Below are positions 18,397-28,307 of a stretch of 64,000 nt of DNA, piece after piece. Position 1 is the stretch's first letter. Every line of letters begins with the position of its first letter. Position numbers and translations under genes: made by a program. The notes under the pieces are model-generated. The model saw only the letters and a list, made by a program, of their open reading frames with translations. It was not told the origin of the DNA and ran no database searches. The DNA comes from Psychrobacter sp. Cmf 22.2 (lineage in GTDB: Bacteria > Pseudomonadota > Gammaproteobacteria > Pseudomonadales > Moraxellaceae), in assembly GCF_001921745.1 (NCBI RefSeq), contig NZ_MRYA01000007.1, forward strand, positions 101,172-165,171, given 5' to 3'.

Positions 18397-18441
18397 AAAA
18401 GTTATGCTATTAAGGTTACGAATATAGTTAATCTACTGAAT

Positions 18442-21400
18442 TTATTCAGTCGCGTCAACCACCTTTGCTTGCTCATGCAGGTCTTGTAACTTATACACAT
18501 CAAATGGCAAGTCAATGGCATAAGATTTACAGACGGCATCTGCTGCACCTAAGGTAGTGACATAAAATACTTTACCTTGTAGCGCACTACGGCGAATAGA
18601 GAATGAATCTTCCTGCGCCTGCTTGCCTTCGGTGGTATTAATAATAAGGTCAATTTTGCCGTTTTTCAAGGCATCAACAATGTGTGGACGGCCTTCGGTG
18701 ACTTTATTGATTTGCTTACATTCAATACCAGCGTCGCTCAGTATTTTTTGCGTACCAGTGGTCGCAACAATGTTAAAGCCAAAATCAGCCAACTGGCGAG
18801 CGATAGGGGTGACTTGTTCTTTATCGCTATCACGTACCGAGATAAATACCGTCTTGGTTTCGCCTTCGGTTGGTAGGCCTGGCAAGCGCTCGTTACTACC
18901 GATAATAGCCTTATAGAACGCTTCACCAAAGGTTTTGCCCACACCCATAACCTCACCCGTTGATTTCATTTCAGGACTCAAGATTGGGTCGACACCAGGA
19001 AATTTGGCAAATGGGAATACGGCTTCTTTTACTGCGTAGAATGCAGGGACAATCTCTTTAGTAAAGCCTTGATCCTTAAGTGAAGTGCCAGCCATACAGC
19101 GCGCTGCCACTTGCGCCAATGACGTACCGATACACTTAGAGACAAACGGCACGGTACGAGCGGCACGTGGGTTGACCTCAAGGATATAAACGGTGTCGCC
19201 TTTTACTGCAAACTGTACGTTCATCAGACCGACTACGCCAAGCTCTTTTGCCATTGCCACCGTTTGCGCGCGCATGACATCACATAGCTCATTAGAAAGC
19301 GAGTAAGGTGGCAATGAACAAGCCGAGTCACCAGAGTGCACACCAGCCTGCTCGATATGCTGCATGATACCGCCAATCACGACGTCATTACCATCACAAA
19401 CGCAGTCCACATCGACTTCGATGGCATCATCTAAGAAGCGATCTAACAGGACTGGCGCTTCATTTGATGCTTGTACGGCAGTGCGCAAGTAGTGTCTTAG
19501 CTCGTCTTCGTTATAAACGATTTCCATCGCGCGGCCACCTAGGACATATGACGGACGTACAACCAGTGGGTAACCCACGTCTTTTGCTTTAACCAAGCCA
19601 TCTTCTAAACTGGTTGCTAGGGCATTTGATGGCTGGACTAGGTTAAGCTGTTGAATCATATGCTGGAAGCGCTCACGGTCTTCAGCGCGGTCAATGGCAT
19701 CAGGACTGGTACCGATGATTTTTACGCCAGCAGATTCTAATGCGCGCGCAAGCTTCAATGGGGTTTGACCGCCGAATTGTACAATCACGCCGTCTGGATT
19801 TTCGATACGGACGATCTCAAGTACATCTTCTAGTGTGATGGGCTCAAAATAAAGGCGGTCTGAGGTATCATAATCGGTTGAAACCGTTTCTGGGTTACAG
19901 TTGACCATGATGGTTTCAAAGCCATCTTCGCGCATGGCAAGGGCAGCATGTACACAGCAATAGTCAAATTCGATACCTTGGCCGATACGGTTAGGACCGC
20001 CGCCGATCACCATGATTTTTTTCTTATCAGTTGGGTTGGCTTCGCATTCGCTATCATAAGTTGAATACATGTAAGCAGTGCTAGTGGCAAATTCAGCCGC
20101 ACAAGTATCGACACGCTTATAAACAGGATAAACGCCTAAATCCCAACGTTTTTTACGTAGCTGTTTTTGCGACAAGCCGAGAAGTTTTGCCAAACGCAGG
20201 TCTGATAGGCCTTTGCGCTTAAAGCTGCGCATGTTTTGTTCAGTTAAGCCGCCAAAGCCTAAAGTTTTAACTTGAGCTTCGGTCTTGACGATATCTTCGA
20301 TTTGTACCAAAAACCATGGATCAATTTTGGTGTAATTAAAGACGTCATCGACACTCATACCCACGCGAAATGCATCGGCAATATAATAAATACGTTCAGG
20401 CGTTGGGACGGTTAGACGGTTGATGATTTCGCTACGTGCTTTTTCAATACTTACTTTTGCCAGATCGATTTGCTCATCAAAACCGTCAGTGCCTGTCTCC
20501 ATGCCGCGCAGGGCTTTTTGCATCGATTCTTGAAAGTTACGGCCAATAGCCATCACTTCACCGACCGATTTCATTTGCGTCGATAGAATGTTGTCCGCTT
20601 GTGGAAATTTTTCGAAGTTGAATCTCGGTATCTTGGTGACGACATAATCAAGCGCTGGCTCAAAGCTGGCTGGCGTTTTGCCACCTGTGATGTCATTTTG
20701 CAACTCATCTAGCGTATAACCAATGGCTAACTTTGCAGCAATTTTGGCTATCGGGAAGCCAGTAGCTTTTGATGCCAGTGCCGATGAGCGTGATACACGT
20801 GGATTCATTTCGATGACGACCATACGGCCAGTATTTGGATTGATACCGAACTGCACGTTTGAGCCACCAGTTTCCACACCGATTTCACGCAATACCGCGA
20901 GCGAGGCATTACGCATGATTTGGTATTCTTTATCGGTCAAAGTTTGTGCTGGTGCAACGGTGATAGAGTCGCCAGTATGGACGCCCATTGGGTCAAAGTT
21001 CTCGATGGCACAAATGATGATGCAGTTGTCGTTTTTGTCACGAACCACTTCCATCTCATATTCTTTCCAACCGATTAACGATTCATCGATAAGCAATTGA
21101 TGGTTGGGTGATAAATCAAAACCACGCTCACAGATTTCGATAAACTCATCGCGGTTATAGGCGATACCGCCGCCTGAGCCGCCCATGGTAAATGACGGGC
21201 GAATGATACACGGATAGCCCATTTTTTCTTGGGTCGCAAAGGCTTCTTCCATGGTTTCAGCAGTCTCAGCGCGCGGACATTCAAGGCCAATACGCTTCAT
21301 GGCTTGGTCAAATAGTTCGCGGTCTTCTGCCATTTCAATCGAGTCTTTGGTCGCGCCAATCAGCTCACAATTGTATTTGGTCAATACGCCGTGTTTGTCT

Positions 21401-21705
21401 AATTCTAGGGCGCAGTTTAGCGCCGTCTGTCCGCCCATCGTTGGCAAAATAGCGTCAGGGCGCTCTTTGGCAATGATTTGCTCGACCGTCTGCCAAGTAA
21501 TCGGCTCGATATAGGTTGCATCAGCCATCACAGGGTCAGTCATGATGGTGGCAGGGTTTGAGTTGACCAAGATGACGCGGTAGCCTTCTTCTTTTAGTGC
21601 TTTACACGCCTGTGCGCCTGAGTAGTCAAACTCACATGCTTGGCCGATGACGATAGGGCCTGCGCCAATGATAAGAATGCTTTTTATGTCGGTACGTTTT
21701 GGCAT
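18442..21705 (-). CDS. carB: Carbamoyl-phosphate synthase large chain
   Basis: A 1087-residue protein, close to the usual 1070-1080. Two homologous ATP-grasp halves are visible, with [15 protein letters not shown] starting the first and [17 protein letters not shown] the second. A C-terminal allosteric MGS-like domain begins near residue 950 ([12 protein letters not shown]). It makes carbamoyl phosphate from bicarbonate, ammonia supplied by CarA and two ATP, for arginine and pyrimidine synthesis. carA lies 166 bases upstream on the same strand. That spacer holds two tandem hairpins without U-tracts. Confidence 0.98.
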   Translation of the reverse strand: MPKRTDIKSILIIGAGPIVIGQACEFDYSGAQACKALKEEGYRVILVNSNPATIMTDPVMADATYIEPITWQTVEQIIAKERPDAILPTMGGQTALNCALELDKHGVLTKYNCELIGATKDSIEMAEDRELFDQAMKRIGLECPRAETAETMEEAFATQEKMGYPCIIRPSFTMGGSGGGIAYNRDEFIEICERGFDLSPNHQLLIDESLIGWKEYEMEVVRDKNDNCIIICAIENFDPMGVHTGDSITVAPAQTLTDKEYQIMRNASLAVLREIGVETGGSNVQFGINPNTGRMVVIEMNPRVSRSSALASKATGFPIAKIAAKLAIGYTLDELQNDITGGKTPASFEPALDYVVTKIPRFNFEKFPQADNILSTQMKSVGEVMAIGRNFQESMQKALRGMETGTDGFDEQIDLAKVSIEKARSEIINRLTVPTPERIYYIADAFRVGMSVDDVFNYTKIDPWFLVQIEDIVKTEAQVKTLGFGGLTEQNMRSFKRKGLSDLRLAKLLGLSQKQLRKKRWDLGVYPVYKRVDTCAAEFATSTAYMYSTYDSECEANPTDKKKIMVIGGGPNRIGQGIEFDYCCVHAALAMREDGFETIMVNCNPETVSTDYDTSDRLYFEPITLEDVLEIVRIENPDGVIVQFGGQTPLKLARALESAGVKIIGTSPDAIDRAEDRERFQHMIQQLNLVQPSNALATSLEDGLVKAKDVGYPLVVRPSYVLGGRAMEIVYNEDELRHYLRTAVQASNEAPVLLDRFLDDAIEVDVDCVCDGNDVVIGGIMQHIEQAGVHSGDSACSLPPYSLSNELCDVMRAQTVAMAKELGVVGLMNVQFAVKGDTVYILEVNPRAARTVPFVSKCIGTSLAQVAARCMAGTSLKDQGFTKEIVPAFYAVKEAVFPFAKFPGVDPILSPEMKSTGEVMGVGKTFGEAFYKAIIGSNERLPGLPTEGETKTVFISVRDSDKEQVTPIARQLADFGFNIVATTGTQKILSDAGIECKQINKVTEGRPHIVDALKNGKIDLIINTTEGKQAQEDSFSIRRSALQGKVFYVTTLGAADAVCKSYAIDLPFDVYKLQDLHEQAKVVDATE

Positions 21706-21871
21706 AGTTAGGGCTACCTTCGTTTAAATGATATTTTAGTGAATCTATACTTTTATAGGGCTTATCATGTTTTGTATGATAACGCTTAAACCGCTATTAG
21801 TGTTTCAAGCGTTATATTTATTGTTCGACAGTTGACCATCTACTTATGGTTAATGACTGGTTGTCAAGACT

Positions 21872-23113
21872 TTAAGCTTTAGCCGTCTTAGCAGCTGCCA
21901 TCATATCTGCAAATTTATCAAATAGTGGCGCAGCATCATGCGGGCCGGGGCTGGCTTCTGGGTGACCTTGAAAGCTAAAGACAGACTTATTGGTCAGCTC
22001 AATCCCTTGGTTAGTGCCATCAAATAGTGAGCGATGCGTTGATTTAACGTTGTCAGGCAGCGTGTCTTCATCAATCGCAAAACCATGGTTTTGGCTGGTA
22101 ATCATAACCGTCCCAGCTGCTAGGTCCTGCACCGGATGGTTGGCACCGTGATGTCCAGTTTTCATCTTAATAGTGCTTGCACCGCTGGCAAGACCGATCA
22201 GCTGATGGCCTAAGCAGATACCAAAGGTTGGAATATCTGTCTCTTCAATGATGTAACGTACCGCGTCGATAGCGTAGTCACAAGCCGCAGGATCGCCAGG
22301 ACCATTAGATAAGAATATACCGTCTGGATTCATCGCTAGCACGTCTTTGATCGGCGTTTGTGCTGGCACGACCGTCACATGACAGCCGCGGTCGACCAGC
22401 ATACGTAGAATGTTGGTTTTACTACCGAAGTCGTAGGCGACAACATTATATGTTGTGTCGACATGTTTACCTAACTGCTTAAAGAAGCCGCCTGTACCGC
22501 TATCATGGCTACCGGGTACATCACGGTTGAGTAGAGTATCTGACAAATCCCAGCTGCCCGCTGTCCACTCAAACGTCGTTGGCGTACAGCATTCTTTTGC
22601 CAAGTCCATGCCTTCAATACCAGCAAATTCTTGTGCCAGTTTAATAGCTTGTTGTTCGTCGTCAGTGCTAATCGTTGCGCCGTTAGAGGCAGTCATGATA
22701 CAACCGTTTTGCGCGCCTTTATCACGTAATAGGCGAGTCAACTGGCGCGTATCAATGTCAGCGATGGCGACGGTATCATGGCTCTGTAGATAATCACTTA
22801 ATGATTGGGAGTTGCGGAAGTTGGATGTTGCCATGGTAGCGTCACGGATGATCAGGCCATCCGCCCATACTTGATGACCATTACCAGACTCGATATCTTC
22901 AGCGTTGGTACCAGTATTGCCAATATGTGGGTAGGTGAGGGTGACCAGCTGACGGGCGTAGCTTGGGTCGGTTAAGATTTCTTGATACCCTGTCATGGCT
23001 GTATTAAAGACCACCTCACCGACACGATGACCGAGACTACCGATACTAACACCGCGAAAAATCGTACCGTCTGCTAGTGCCAAAATTGCTTGTATTTCTG
23101 CCGATGAATTCAA
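21872..23113 (-). CDS. carA: Carbamoyl-phosphate synthase small chain (TTG start)
   Basis: A 413-residue glutaminase subunit. The nucleophile C300 is in FGICLGHQL, with H384 and E386 in [11 protein letters not shown]. It splits glutamine and passes ammonia to CarB. The start appears to be TTG at 23111-23113, placed six bases after a strong GGAGG, and the protein from there matches the usual N-terminus ([13 protein letters not shown]). It is longer than E. coli CarA mainly through an inserted segment around residues 190-215 ([19 protein letters not shown]). The divergent region 23114-23610 must contain its promoter; no attenuator or regulatory RNA was recognised there. Confidence 0.97.
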   Translation of the reverse strand: MNSSAEIQAILALADGTIFRGVSIGSLGHRVGEVVFNTAMTGYQEILTDPSYARQLVTLTYPHIGNTGTNAEDIESGNGHQVWADGLIIRDATMATSNFRNSQSLSDYLQSHDTVAIADIDTRQLTRLLRDKGAQNGCIMTASNGATISTDDEQQAIKLAQEFAGIEGMDLAKECCTPTTFEWTAGSWDLSDTLLNRDVPGSHDSGTGGFFKQLGKHVDTTYNVVAYDFGSKTNILRMLVDRGCHVTVVPAQTPIKDVLAMNPDGIFLSNGPGDPAACDYAIDAVRYIIEETDIPTFGICLGHQLIGLASGASTIKMKTGHHGANHPVQDLAAGTVMITSQNHGFAIDEDTLPDNVKSTHRSLFDGTNQGIELTNKSVFSFQGHPEASPGPHDAAPLFDKFADMMAAAKTAKA

Positions 23114-23610
23114 GGGTTGCCTCCGCTATTATTTGTGAGTGCCATAATAATATGTTGGTTCAAATATTGGCTCATAGTCGCTTTTTATACTGTTATAACT
23201 GCCGTCAAAACCAGAATAAAAAAGGGCTAAAGTCAAAAATTTTCCACAAAAAAGCGAGAAGACATTATTGATGAAAACTACAAAACTCACTAGGTAGTGA
23301 ATAGGTAACTTGCATCATGTCCGCTCGCTTAGGCACAGATTTTGCGCATTATATACAATATATGCCAATATAGCTAGCCGATTAGCAAGGTTAATAATCA
23401 CTTGTTAAATGATAGTTGCAACTGATCACTCTAAAAACTAAGAATAGCCTAAGCTTTAAGACATCTAACTGACTACTTGAAGTTAATATAACTATAAGAC
23501 TCCTATCAAAACGGCTGGATTTTACGACATAGCTTTGCCACAATGGACGGCACTTAATTATATCTACTAAACAATAAAGTCAACACGTACAACTAAAACA
23601 AGGATTCGTT
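23114..23610. promoter_or_regulatory. Divergent carA / carbonic anhydrase intergenic region
   Basis: A 497-base gap between two divergent start codons. It must carry promoters for both genes. I see no convincing open frame, terminator, riboswitch-like structure or repeat in it. Short frames present lack ribosome-binding sites. Confidence 0.45.
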
Positions 23611-24147
23611 ATGATTTATCAGTATTTAGACAAAACCCCTGAGTTTGCTGTTCCATTCAACGGTTGGGTTGCAGATTCAGCACGCGTTATCGGTGACGTT
23701 TACTTAGGTCATCAAGCCAGTATTTGGTTTGGGGCGGTCATTCGCGGTGATAACGAGCGCATTCATATTGGTGATTATAGTAATGTGCAGGAGAATAGCG
23801 TTATCCATACCGATGAAGGTATTGAAGTCAAAATTGGCAATTATGTTACTATCGGTCATTTAGCCATGCTACATGGCTGCGAAGTGGATGATAATAGTCT
23901 GATTGGCATCGGCGCCGTTATTTTAAATAATGCCAAAATTGGCAAAAATTGCATTATCGGTGCAAAGGCTTTGGTCACTGAGGGCAAACAGATTCCAGAT
24001 AATTCATTAGTTATGGGCGCACCAGCAAAAGTGGTCAAAACTTTGACTGATGAGCAAGCGGCTATGATAAAAGAGTCTGCTATGCATTATGCAGCACGTT
24101 GTCAAAAGTTTAAAACTGGTCTAAAAGAGATTGAGCAGCCAGAATAA
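23611..24147 (+). CDS. Gamma-class carbonic anhydrase family protein (YrdA-like)
   Basis: A 178-residue left-handed beta-helix protein built of hexapeptide repeats such as IGDYSN, VKIGNY and IGKNCI. Three histidines positioned as metal ligands are H66 (VIHTD), H83 and H88 (IGHLAMLHG). The family binds zinc or iron; some members hydrate carbon dioxide and others have no proven activity. AAGGA precedes the ATG. A HAD phosphatase gene follows 108 bases downstream on the same strand. Confidence 0.9.
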   Translation: MIYQYLDKTPEFAVPFNGWVADSARVIGDVYLGHQASIWFGAVIRGDNERIHIGDYSNVQENSVIHTDEGIEVKIGNYVTIGHLAMLHGCEVDDNSLIGIGAVILNNAKIGKNCIIGAKALVTEGKQIPDNSLVMGAPAKVVKTLTDEQAAMIKESAMHYAARCQKFKTGLKEIEQPE

Positions 24148-24255
24148 TCGCACGTCATAACCCAACGTATCCATTTTATTTGGTATTTGCTATATCAACC
24201 AATTTAACGATATCAAAACGTCCTAACCAACATCTACTTTCATGAGTTCTTTAAT

Positions 24256-24963
24256 ATGAGTACCAAAACTGACGACACCGTTCCTGTCGCGCGCACTTTA
24301 GCGTTGTTCGACTTAGACCACACTTTGCTCGACGTCGATAGCGACTATTTATGGGGCGAATATATCGTCAAACACGACCTTGTCGATGAAGCTGAATATC
24401 GCACTGCCAATCAAAAATTTTATCAAGACTATATTGAAGGTACGCTTGATGCGACAGAGTATAATGAATTTGTCGCGCAGTTTTTAAGTAGCTTGCCAAT
24501 GGATAGACTGCACGAATTGCGAGAAGATTATATTAAAAGTGAAATCGAGCCTCATATCCGTCCAAAAGCGATGGAAGTACTGTGTCAGCACATTGAGCAA
24601 GGTCACGATGTTGTAATTATTTCTGCGACCAATGATTTTGTGGTGTCTGCCATTGCTGAGCGGTTTGGCATTACGGATGCCAATGTGCTTGCCACACCGC
24701 TCGAAATCAAAGACGAACGCTATACTGGCAAATTGACTGATAAGCCAAACTTCCAAGCGGGCAAGATTTATCATCTTGATAAATGGCTTGATAAGCAGCA
24801 AATAGCAGGGGTTAAGTTTGAGAAAACTTACGCGTATTCAGATTCTAAAAATGATATCCCGCTGCTAGAATGGGCGAACGTCGCAGTGTGCGTGTCTCCT
24901 GATGACGCGCTGCATGCGCATGCGCTGGCCCATCGCTGGGCAGTAGAAGATTGGTCAATTTAG
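24256..24963 (+). CDS. HAD-IB family hydrolase (SerB-like phosphatase)
   Basis: A 235-residue haloacid-dehalogenase-type phosphatase. Motif I is LFDLDHTLLD with nucleophile D19 and D21. Motif II is VIISATNDF, and motif III/IV is AYSDSKNDIPLLEWA. The cap inserted after motif I is of subclass IB, as in phosphoserine phosphatase and related enzymes acting on small phosphorylated metabolites. The substrate cannot be told from sequence. The ribosome-binding site is weak. No terminator was recognised before prfB, whose leader carries a dispersed repeat at 25093-25117. Confidence 0.87.
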   Translation: MSTKTDDTVPVARTLALFDLDHTLLDVDSDYLWGEYIVKHDLVDEAEYRTANQKFYQDYIEGTLDATEYNEFVAQFLSSLPMDRLHELREDYIKSEIEPHIRPKAMEVLCQHIEQGHDVVIISATNDFVVSAIAERFGITDANVLATPLEIKDERYTGKLTDKPNFQAGKIYHLDKWLDKQQIAGVKFEKTYAYSDSKNDIPLLEWANVAVCVSPDDALHAHALAHRWAVEDWSI

Positions 24964-25092
24964 GCTGCTTAAAACTTCTTAATATAAACGCTGTTTAATA
25001 CAAAGGCAGTAATAATTAGCCAGACATGGTATCCCAATCTCGTTTAATATAGCGCCATATTAGTGAGATATAATCAATCCACTATAAAATAA

Positions 25093-25117
25093 ATACAGTG
25101 TTACTGGGATAAATTTT
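25093..25117 (+). repeat. Dispersed intergenic repeat, copy 1
   Basis: ATACAGTG, two variable bases, then ACTGGGATAAATTTT. The same 25-base unit recurs at 26436-26460, differing only at the two middle bases, and a TATAAA stretch precedes both copies. Both copies lie in intergenic leaders on either side of prfB, in the same orientation. It looks like a small dispersed element or a shared regulatory site. Confidence 0.7.
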
Positions 25118-25227
25118 GCGCAGCCTCTGTCAGCGTAGACACAGCAAGCAAGTAAAGTTTATACCAGTGACACGACGTTATAATGTTTATACTCTTTTTA
25201 TTTAAGATTAACGAAACAGGAAAACCT

Positions 25228-26323
25228 ATGGAAATCAATCCGTATCAAGAAAAAATCAAAGATTTATCTGAGCGTGGGCAGGACTTGCGGAGGTATCTTT
25301 GACTTCGATGGTAAGCAAGAACGCTTAGAAGAAGTCAATTTAGAACTAGAAAACCCTGAGCTATGGAATGATCCAGAGCGTGCAACCAAGATTAATAAAG
25401 AAAAAAGCCAGCTTGATGGCGTCATCGATGTTGTGGTCTCACTTGAGACTACCTTAGAAGATGCATCTGCCATGCTGGAACTGGCGGTAGAAGCAGAAGA
25501 CGAATCATTGCTTGCTGATGTACAAGCCGAGCTCGACGATGCGGAGAAGCGCGTTGCTGACTTAGAGTTCCGTCGCATGTTTAGTGGTGAGATGGATCCA
25601 AACAACTGCTACTTGGATATCCAATCGGGCAGCGGCGGCACCGAAGCGCAAGATTGGGCCGAGATGCTACTGCGTATGTACACGCGCTGGGCAGAGGCGC
25701 ATGGCTTTAAAGTTGACGTCATTGAGGTGTCTTCTGGTAGCGTCGCTGGTATCAAGTCAGCTACGATTGAGATTAAAGGTGACTATGCGTTTGGCTGGTT
25801 ACGTACCGAAATTGGCGTGCATCGCTTAGTCCGTAAGTCACCATTTGATAGCAATAACGGTCGTCATACCTCATTTGCGGCCGTTTTTGTCTCGCCTGAA
25901 ATTGATGATAATGTCGAGATTGATATCAACCCAGCAGACTTGCGTATCGATACTTATCGCTCATCGGGCGCGGGCGGTCAGCACGTCAACACCACGGACT
26001 CTGCGGTGCGTATTACCCATGAGCCAAGTGGAGTAGTAGTCACTTGTCAGAATGAGCGTAGCCAGCACGGTAACAAAGCCACTGCGATGAAAATGCTACG
26101 TGCTAAGCTTTATGAGCTTGAGATGCAAAAACGTATGGAAAGCCAGCAAGCGGTCGAAGATAACAAATCCGACGTCGGGTGGGGCAGTCAAATCCGCTCT
26201 TATGTACTCGATGACTCACGCATTAAGGACTTACGTACGGGTGTTGAGACCTTTAACACCGGCGCGGTGCTAGATGGTGACCTCGATCAATTTATCGAAG
26301 CGAGCCTAAAAGCTGGACTGTAG
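25228..26323 (+). CDS. prfB: Peptide chain release factor 2, with programmed +1 frameshift
   Basis: Translation starts at ATG 25228 ([13 protein letters not shown]) and meets an in-frame TGA at 25300-25302 in the context AGG TAT CTT TGA C. A +1 slip on CTT T (25297-25300) continues at GAC 25301, giving a 364-residue protein. This is the conserved prfB autoregulatory frameshift: low RF2 slows TGA reading and promotes the shift. A Shine-Dalgarno-like GGAGG lies just upstream of the slip site, as in E. coli. The peptide-release GGQ (residues 249-251) and the stop-codon-recognition SPF (204-206) motifs are present. The residue in YRSSGAGGQ equivalent to E. coli K-12 T246 is serine. Simple open-frame callers would start falsely inside the gene. 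Confidence 0.97.
25291..25303 (+). promoter_or_regulatory. RF2 programmed frameshift site
   Basis: AGGTATCTTTGAC holds the shift codon CTT (25297-25299), the stop TGA (25300-25302) and the following C that weakens termination. A GCGGAGG element upstream acts as the internal Shine-Dalgarno stimulator. Positions and bases match the well-studied E. coli prfB site. Confidence 0.95.
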
Positions 26324-26330
26324 AAGTGTT

Positions 26331-26370
26331 TTGAAGAATAAATTTCTACTCTTTATTCTTCAATATTTTT
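26331..26370 (+). terminator. Intrinsic terminator after prfB
   Basis: TTGAAGAATAAA (26331-26342) pairs perfectly with TTTATTCTTCAA (26352-26363) around a 9-base loop and is followed by TATTTTT. The stem is AT-rich but 12 bp long. It lies only a few bases after the prfB stop. Confidence 0.75.
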
Positions 26371-26435
26371 AAAGCCACAGCCTACAGCAGTCCATAAAGT
26401 TGATATATGGGTATAGTGAGTTCAGTATAAAGACG

Positions 26436-26460
26436 ATACAGTGGGACTGGGATAAATTTT
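26436..26460 (+). repeat. Dispersed intergenic repeat, copy 2
   Basis: Second copy of the 25-base unit also found at 25093-25117, again ending in ACTGGGATAAATTTT. It stands 47 bases before the ppnP start codon. The flanking sequence to its left (ATAGTGAGTTCAGTATAAAG) suggests the full element is longer than the part shared here. Confidence 0.7.
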
Positions 26461-26506
26461 ATTTAGAATCGACTATAACAATACAAAAATTACTTAAGGA
26501 AAAGTT

Positions 26507-26791
26507 ATGCCAAGCGTTAATAATTATTTTGATGATAAAGTGACTTCTATTGCTTTTCAGACGGCGACCAAGCCAGCTACTGTCGGTGTCATGAGCATTG
26601 GTGAGTACGAATTTGGAACTAGCGAATTTGAAACCATGACAGTCGTTAGTGGGGCATTGACGGTTAAGTTGCCAGAAAGTAATGAGTGGCAAACCTTTAA
26701 TGCAGGCGAGCAGTTTACTATTGAAGCCAATAAGAAATTTAATGTCAAAGTTGAAGTAGAAACGGCTTATTTATGTGTTTATGGTAAATAG
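26507..26791 (+). CDS. ppnP: Pyrimidine/purine nucleoside phosphorylase (DUF1255)
   Basis: A 94-residue small cupin of the PpnP (YaiE) family. Matching features are the full length, the N-terminal [13 protein letters not shown] region, [14 protein letters not shown] and the [16 protein letters not shown] core. The family splits many nucleosides with phosphate to free base and ribose 1-phosphate. AAGGAAAAGTT precedes the ATG. It is monocistronic between two terminators. Confidence 0.92.
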   Translation: MPSVNNYFDDKVTSIAFQTATKPATVGVMSIGEYEFGTSEFETMTVVSGALTVKLPESNEWQTFNAGEQFTIEANKKFNVKVEVETAYLCVYGK

Positions 26792-26820
26792 TGGTTTTTT
26801 AGATACGCATCAGAAAAATG

Positions 26821-26853
26821 AACGCCAAGTATTAAATGCTTGGCGTTTTTTGT
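26821..26853 (+). terminator. Intrinsic terminator after ppnP
   Basis: AACGCCAAG (26821-26829) pairs with CTTGGCGTT (26839-26847) around a 9-base loop and is followed by a T-run. It lies 30 bases beyond the ppnP stop. Confidence 0.85.
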
Positions 26854-26970
26854 GAGTGCCTAATAAGCTATTTTTTACACAGCATTACACTTTATCCGTG
26901 GCAAGTAAACAGCAAAAATAACGTCAGTTAATTATGCTAAACCAACCACTTTTAAGAGGCGTACTGTTTT

Positions 26971-28089
26971 ATGGTAAAGGCAAACCAGCAAGCGATTATA
27001 GAAGATACGCGTCATGATTATGAGCGTTTAGCACAGCGCGCCAATCTGCGTTATGTCAGCGACGATGAACCAGGGTTTACACGTAGACGTTGGGGGCGCG
27101 GGTTTACCTATCGTGATGCGACTGGCAAGACTGTGAAAGACAAGGCGTTGCGTAAGCGGTTCAATGATTTAGTGATACCACCAATGTGGTCAGAGGTTTG
27201 GATATGCCAAGATGACAAAGGCCATTTGCAGTCAACGGGACGCGATGACAAAGCACGTAAGCAGTACCTCTATCATCCATCATGGAACCATATCCGCGAT
27301 CAGGCTAAGTTTGATGCCATGGTAGGTTTTGCTAAAGCACTACCAAACTTACGCGCGCAGGTCGAAAAAGATTTGGAAGCTGAGTCATTATCTCGGGAGA
27401 ATGTATTGGCTGCAGTTGTTAAACTACTTGAGACTACTTTGATTCGTATTGGTAACAGCCGCTATGCTAAGCTTAATAAAAGCTATGGTCTCAGTACTTT
27501 ACGCAGTAAGCACGTGAGCGAAACAGACAACGGACTGGCGTTTGACTTTGTCGGTAAAAGCGCCAAAGAGCATCATATTGAATTGCAGGACGAGCGTTTA
27601 ATTGACATTGTGCAGACATGTAGTGAGTTGCCCGGTTATCAGATTTTTAAATATTTGGATGACAATGGCGATAAGCAAGTGGTCGATAGTGCCGATATCA
27701 ATGACTATTTGCGCACGCACACTTGCGGCAACGATTGTGAAAGCAAGATGTATAGCGCAAAGGACTTTCGTACATGGATGGCAAGCGTGCTAGCGGCAAG
27801 CTACCTCTATGATGAGCTGCAAACGTCAGTAGGTCAGGAGATACTGGCAAGTGCGCCCGAGAGCGACGAGCGCCAACAGCTCATTACGGATATGGTCAAA
27901 AATGTAGCAGATGAGCTGGGTAATACACCTGCCGTATGCCGAGCCTCTTACATTCATCCCATTATTATTGAGAAGTTCTTAGCAGGGGAGTTTTTTGCGC
28001 CTTACAAACAAGCACGTCGTGGACGCACCAATGACCATCAACGCTGTGAAGAAAAAGCGTTGCTTGGTTTTTTAAGCGCATTAGAATAA
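26971..28089 (+). CDS. DNA topoisomerase IB (poxvirus type)
   Basis: A 372-residue type IB topoisomerase. The N-terminal domain (RRWGRGFTYRD, PPMWSEVWIC, GRDDKARKQYLYHPSW) is followed by the catalytic domain, with IRIGNSRYAK and a histidine/arginine-containing core. The likely nucleophilic tyrosine is in CRASYIHPIII near the C-terminus. It relaxes supercoils through a 3'-phosphotyrosyl intermediate without ATP. Such genes are scattered in bacteria and often regarded as laterally acquired, but base composition here is not visibly different. It stands alone; no operon partner is evident. Confidence 0.9.
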   Translation: MVKANQQAIIEDTRHDYERLAQRANLRYVSDDEPGFTRRRWGRGFTYRDATGKTVKDKALRKRFNDLVIPPMWSEVWICQDDKGHLQSTGRDDKARKQYLYHPSWNHIRDQAKFDAMVGFAKALPNLRAQVEKDLEAESLSRENVLAAVVKLLETTLIRIGNSRYAKLNKSYGLSTLRSKHVSETDNGLAFDFVGKSAKEHHIELQDERLIDIVQTCSELPGYQIFKYLDDNGDKQVVDSADINDYLRTHTCGNDCESKMYSAKDFRTWMASVLAASYLYDELQTSVGQEILASAPESDERQQLITDMVKNVADELGNTPAVCRASYIHPIIIEKFLAGEFFAPYKQARRGRTNDHQRCEEKALLGFLSALE

Positions 28090-28307
28090 AGGTATGTCTA
28101 TGAGATGATTTGCATTTAAACGTAAAAATGATACGTTATGTATTGAAATAAATATATAAATGCGTTACTAATAGATTGACTTAAATATTAGTATGCCATA
28201 CGGTTTATAGGATGTAACCGCTCTGCTTTTAAACCCAAACTATTAAAACCAACATCGACCAGTCTTTGTCAGTTGTTCGATATTTTCTACTGCTAAAGGA
28301 TTAGCTC

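Noticed and set aside
25274..25300. Start of prfB at ATG-like position 25274 in the second frame
   Set aside because: The conserved N-terminus lies in the other frame before the TGA; the shift site is canonical.
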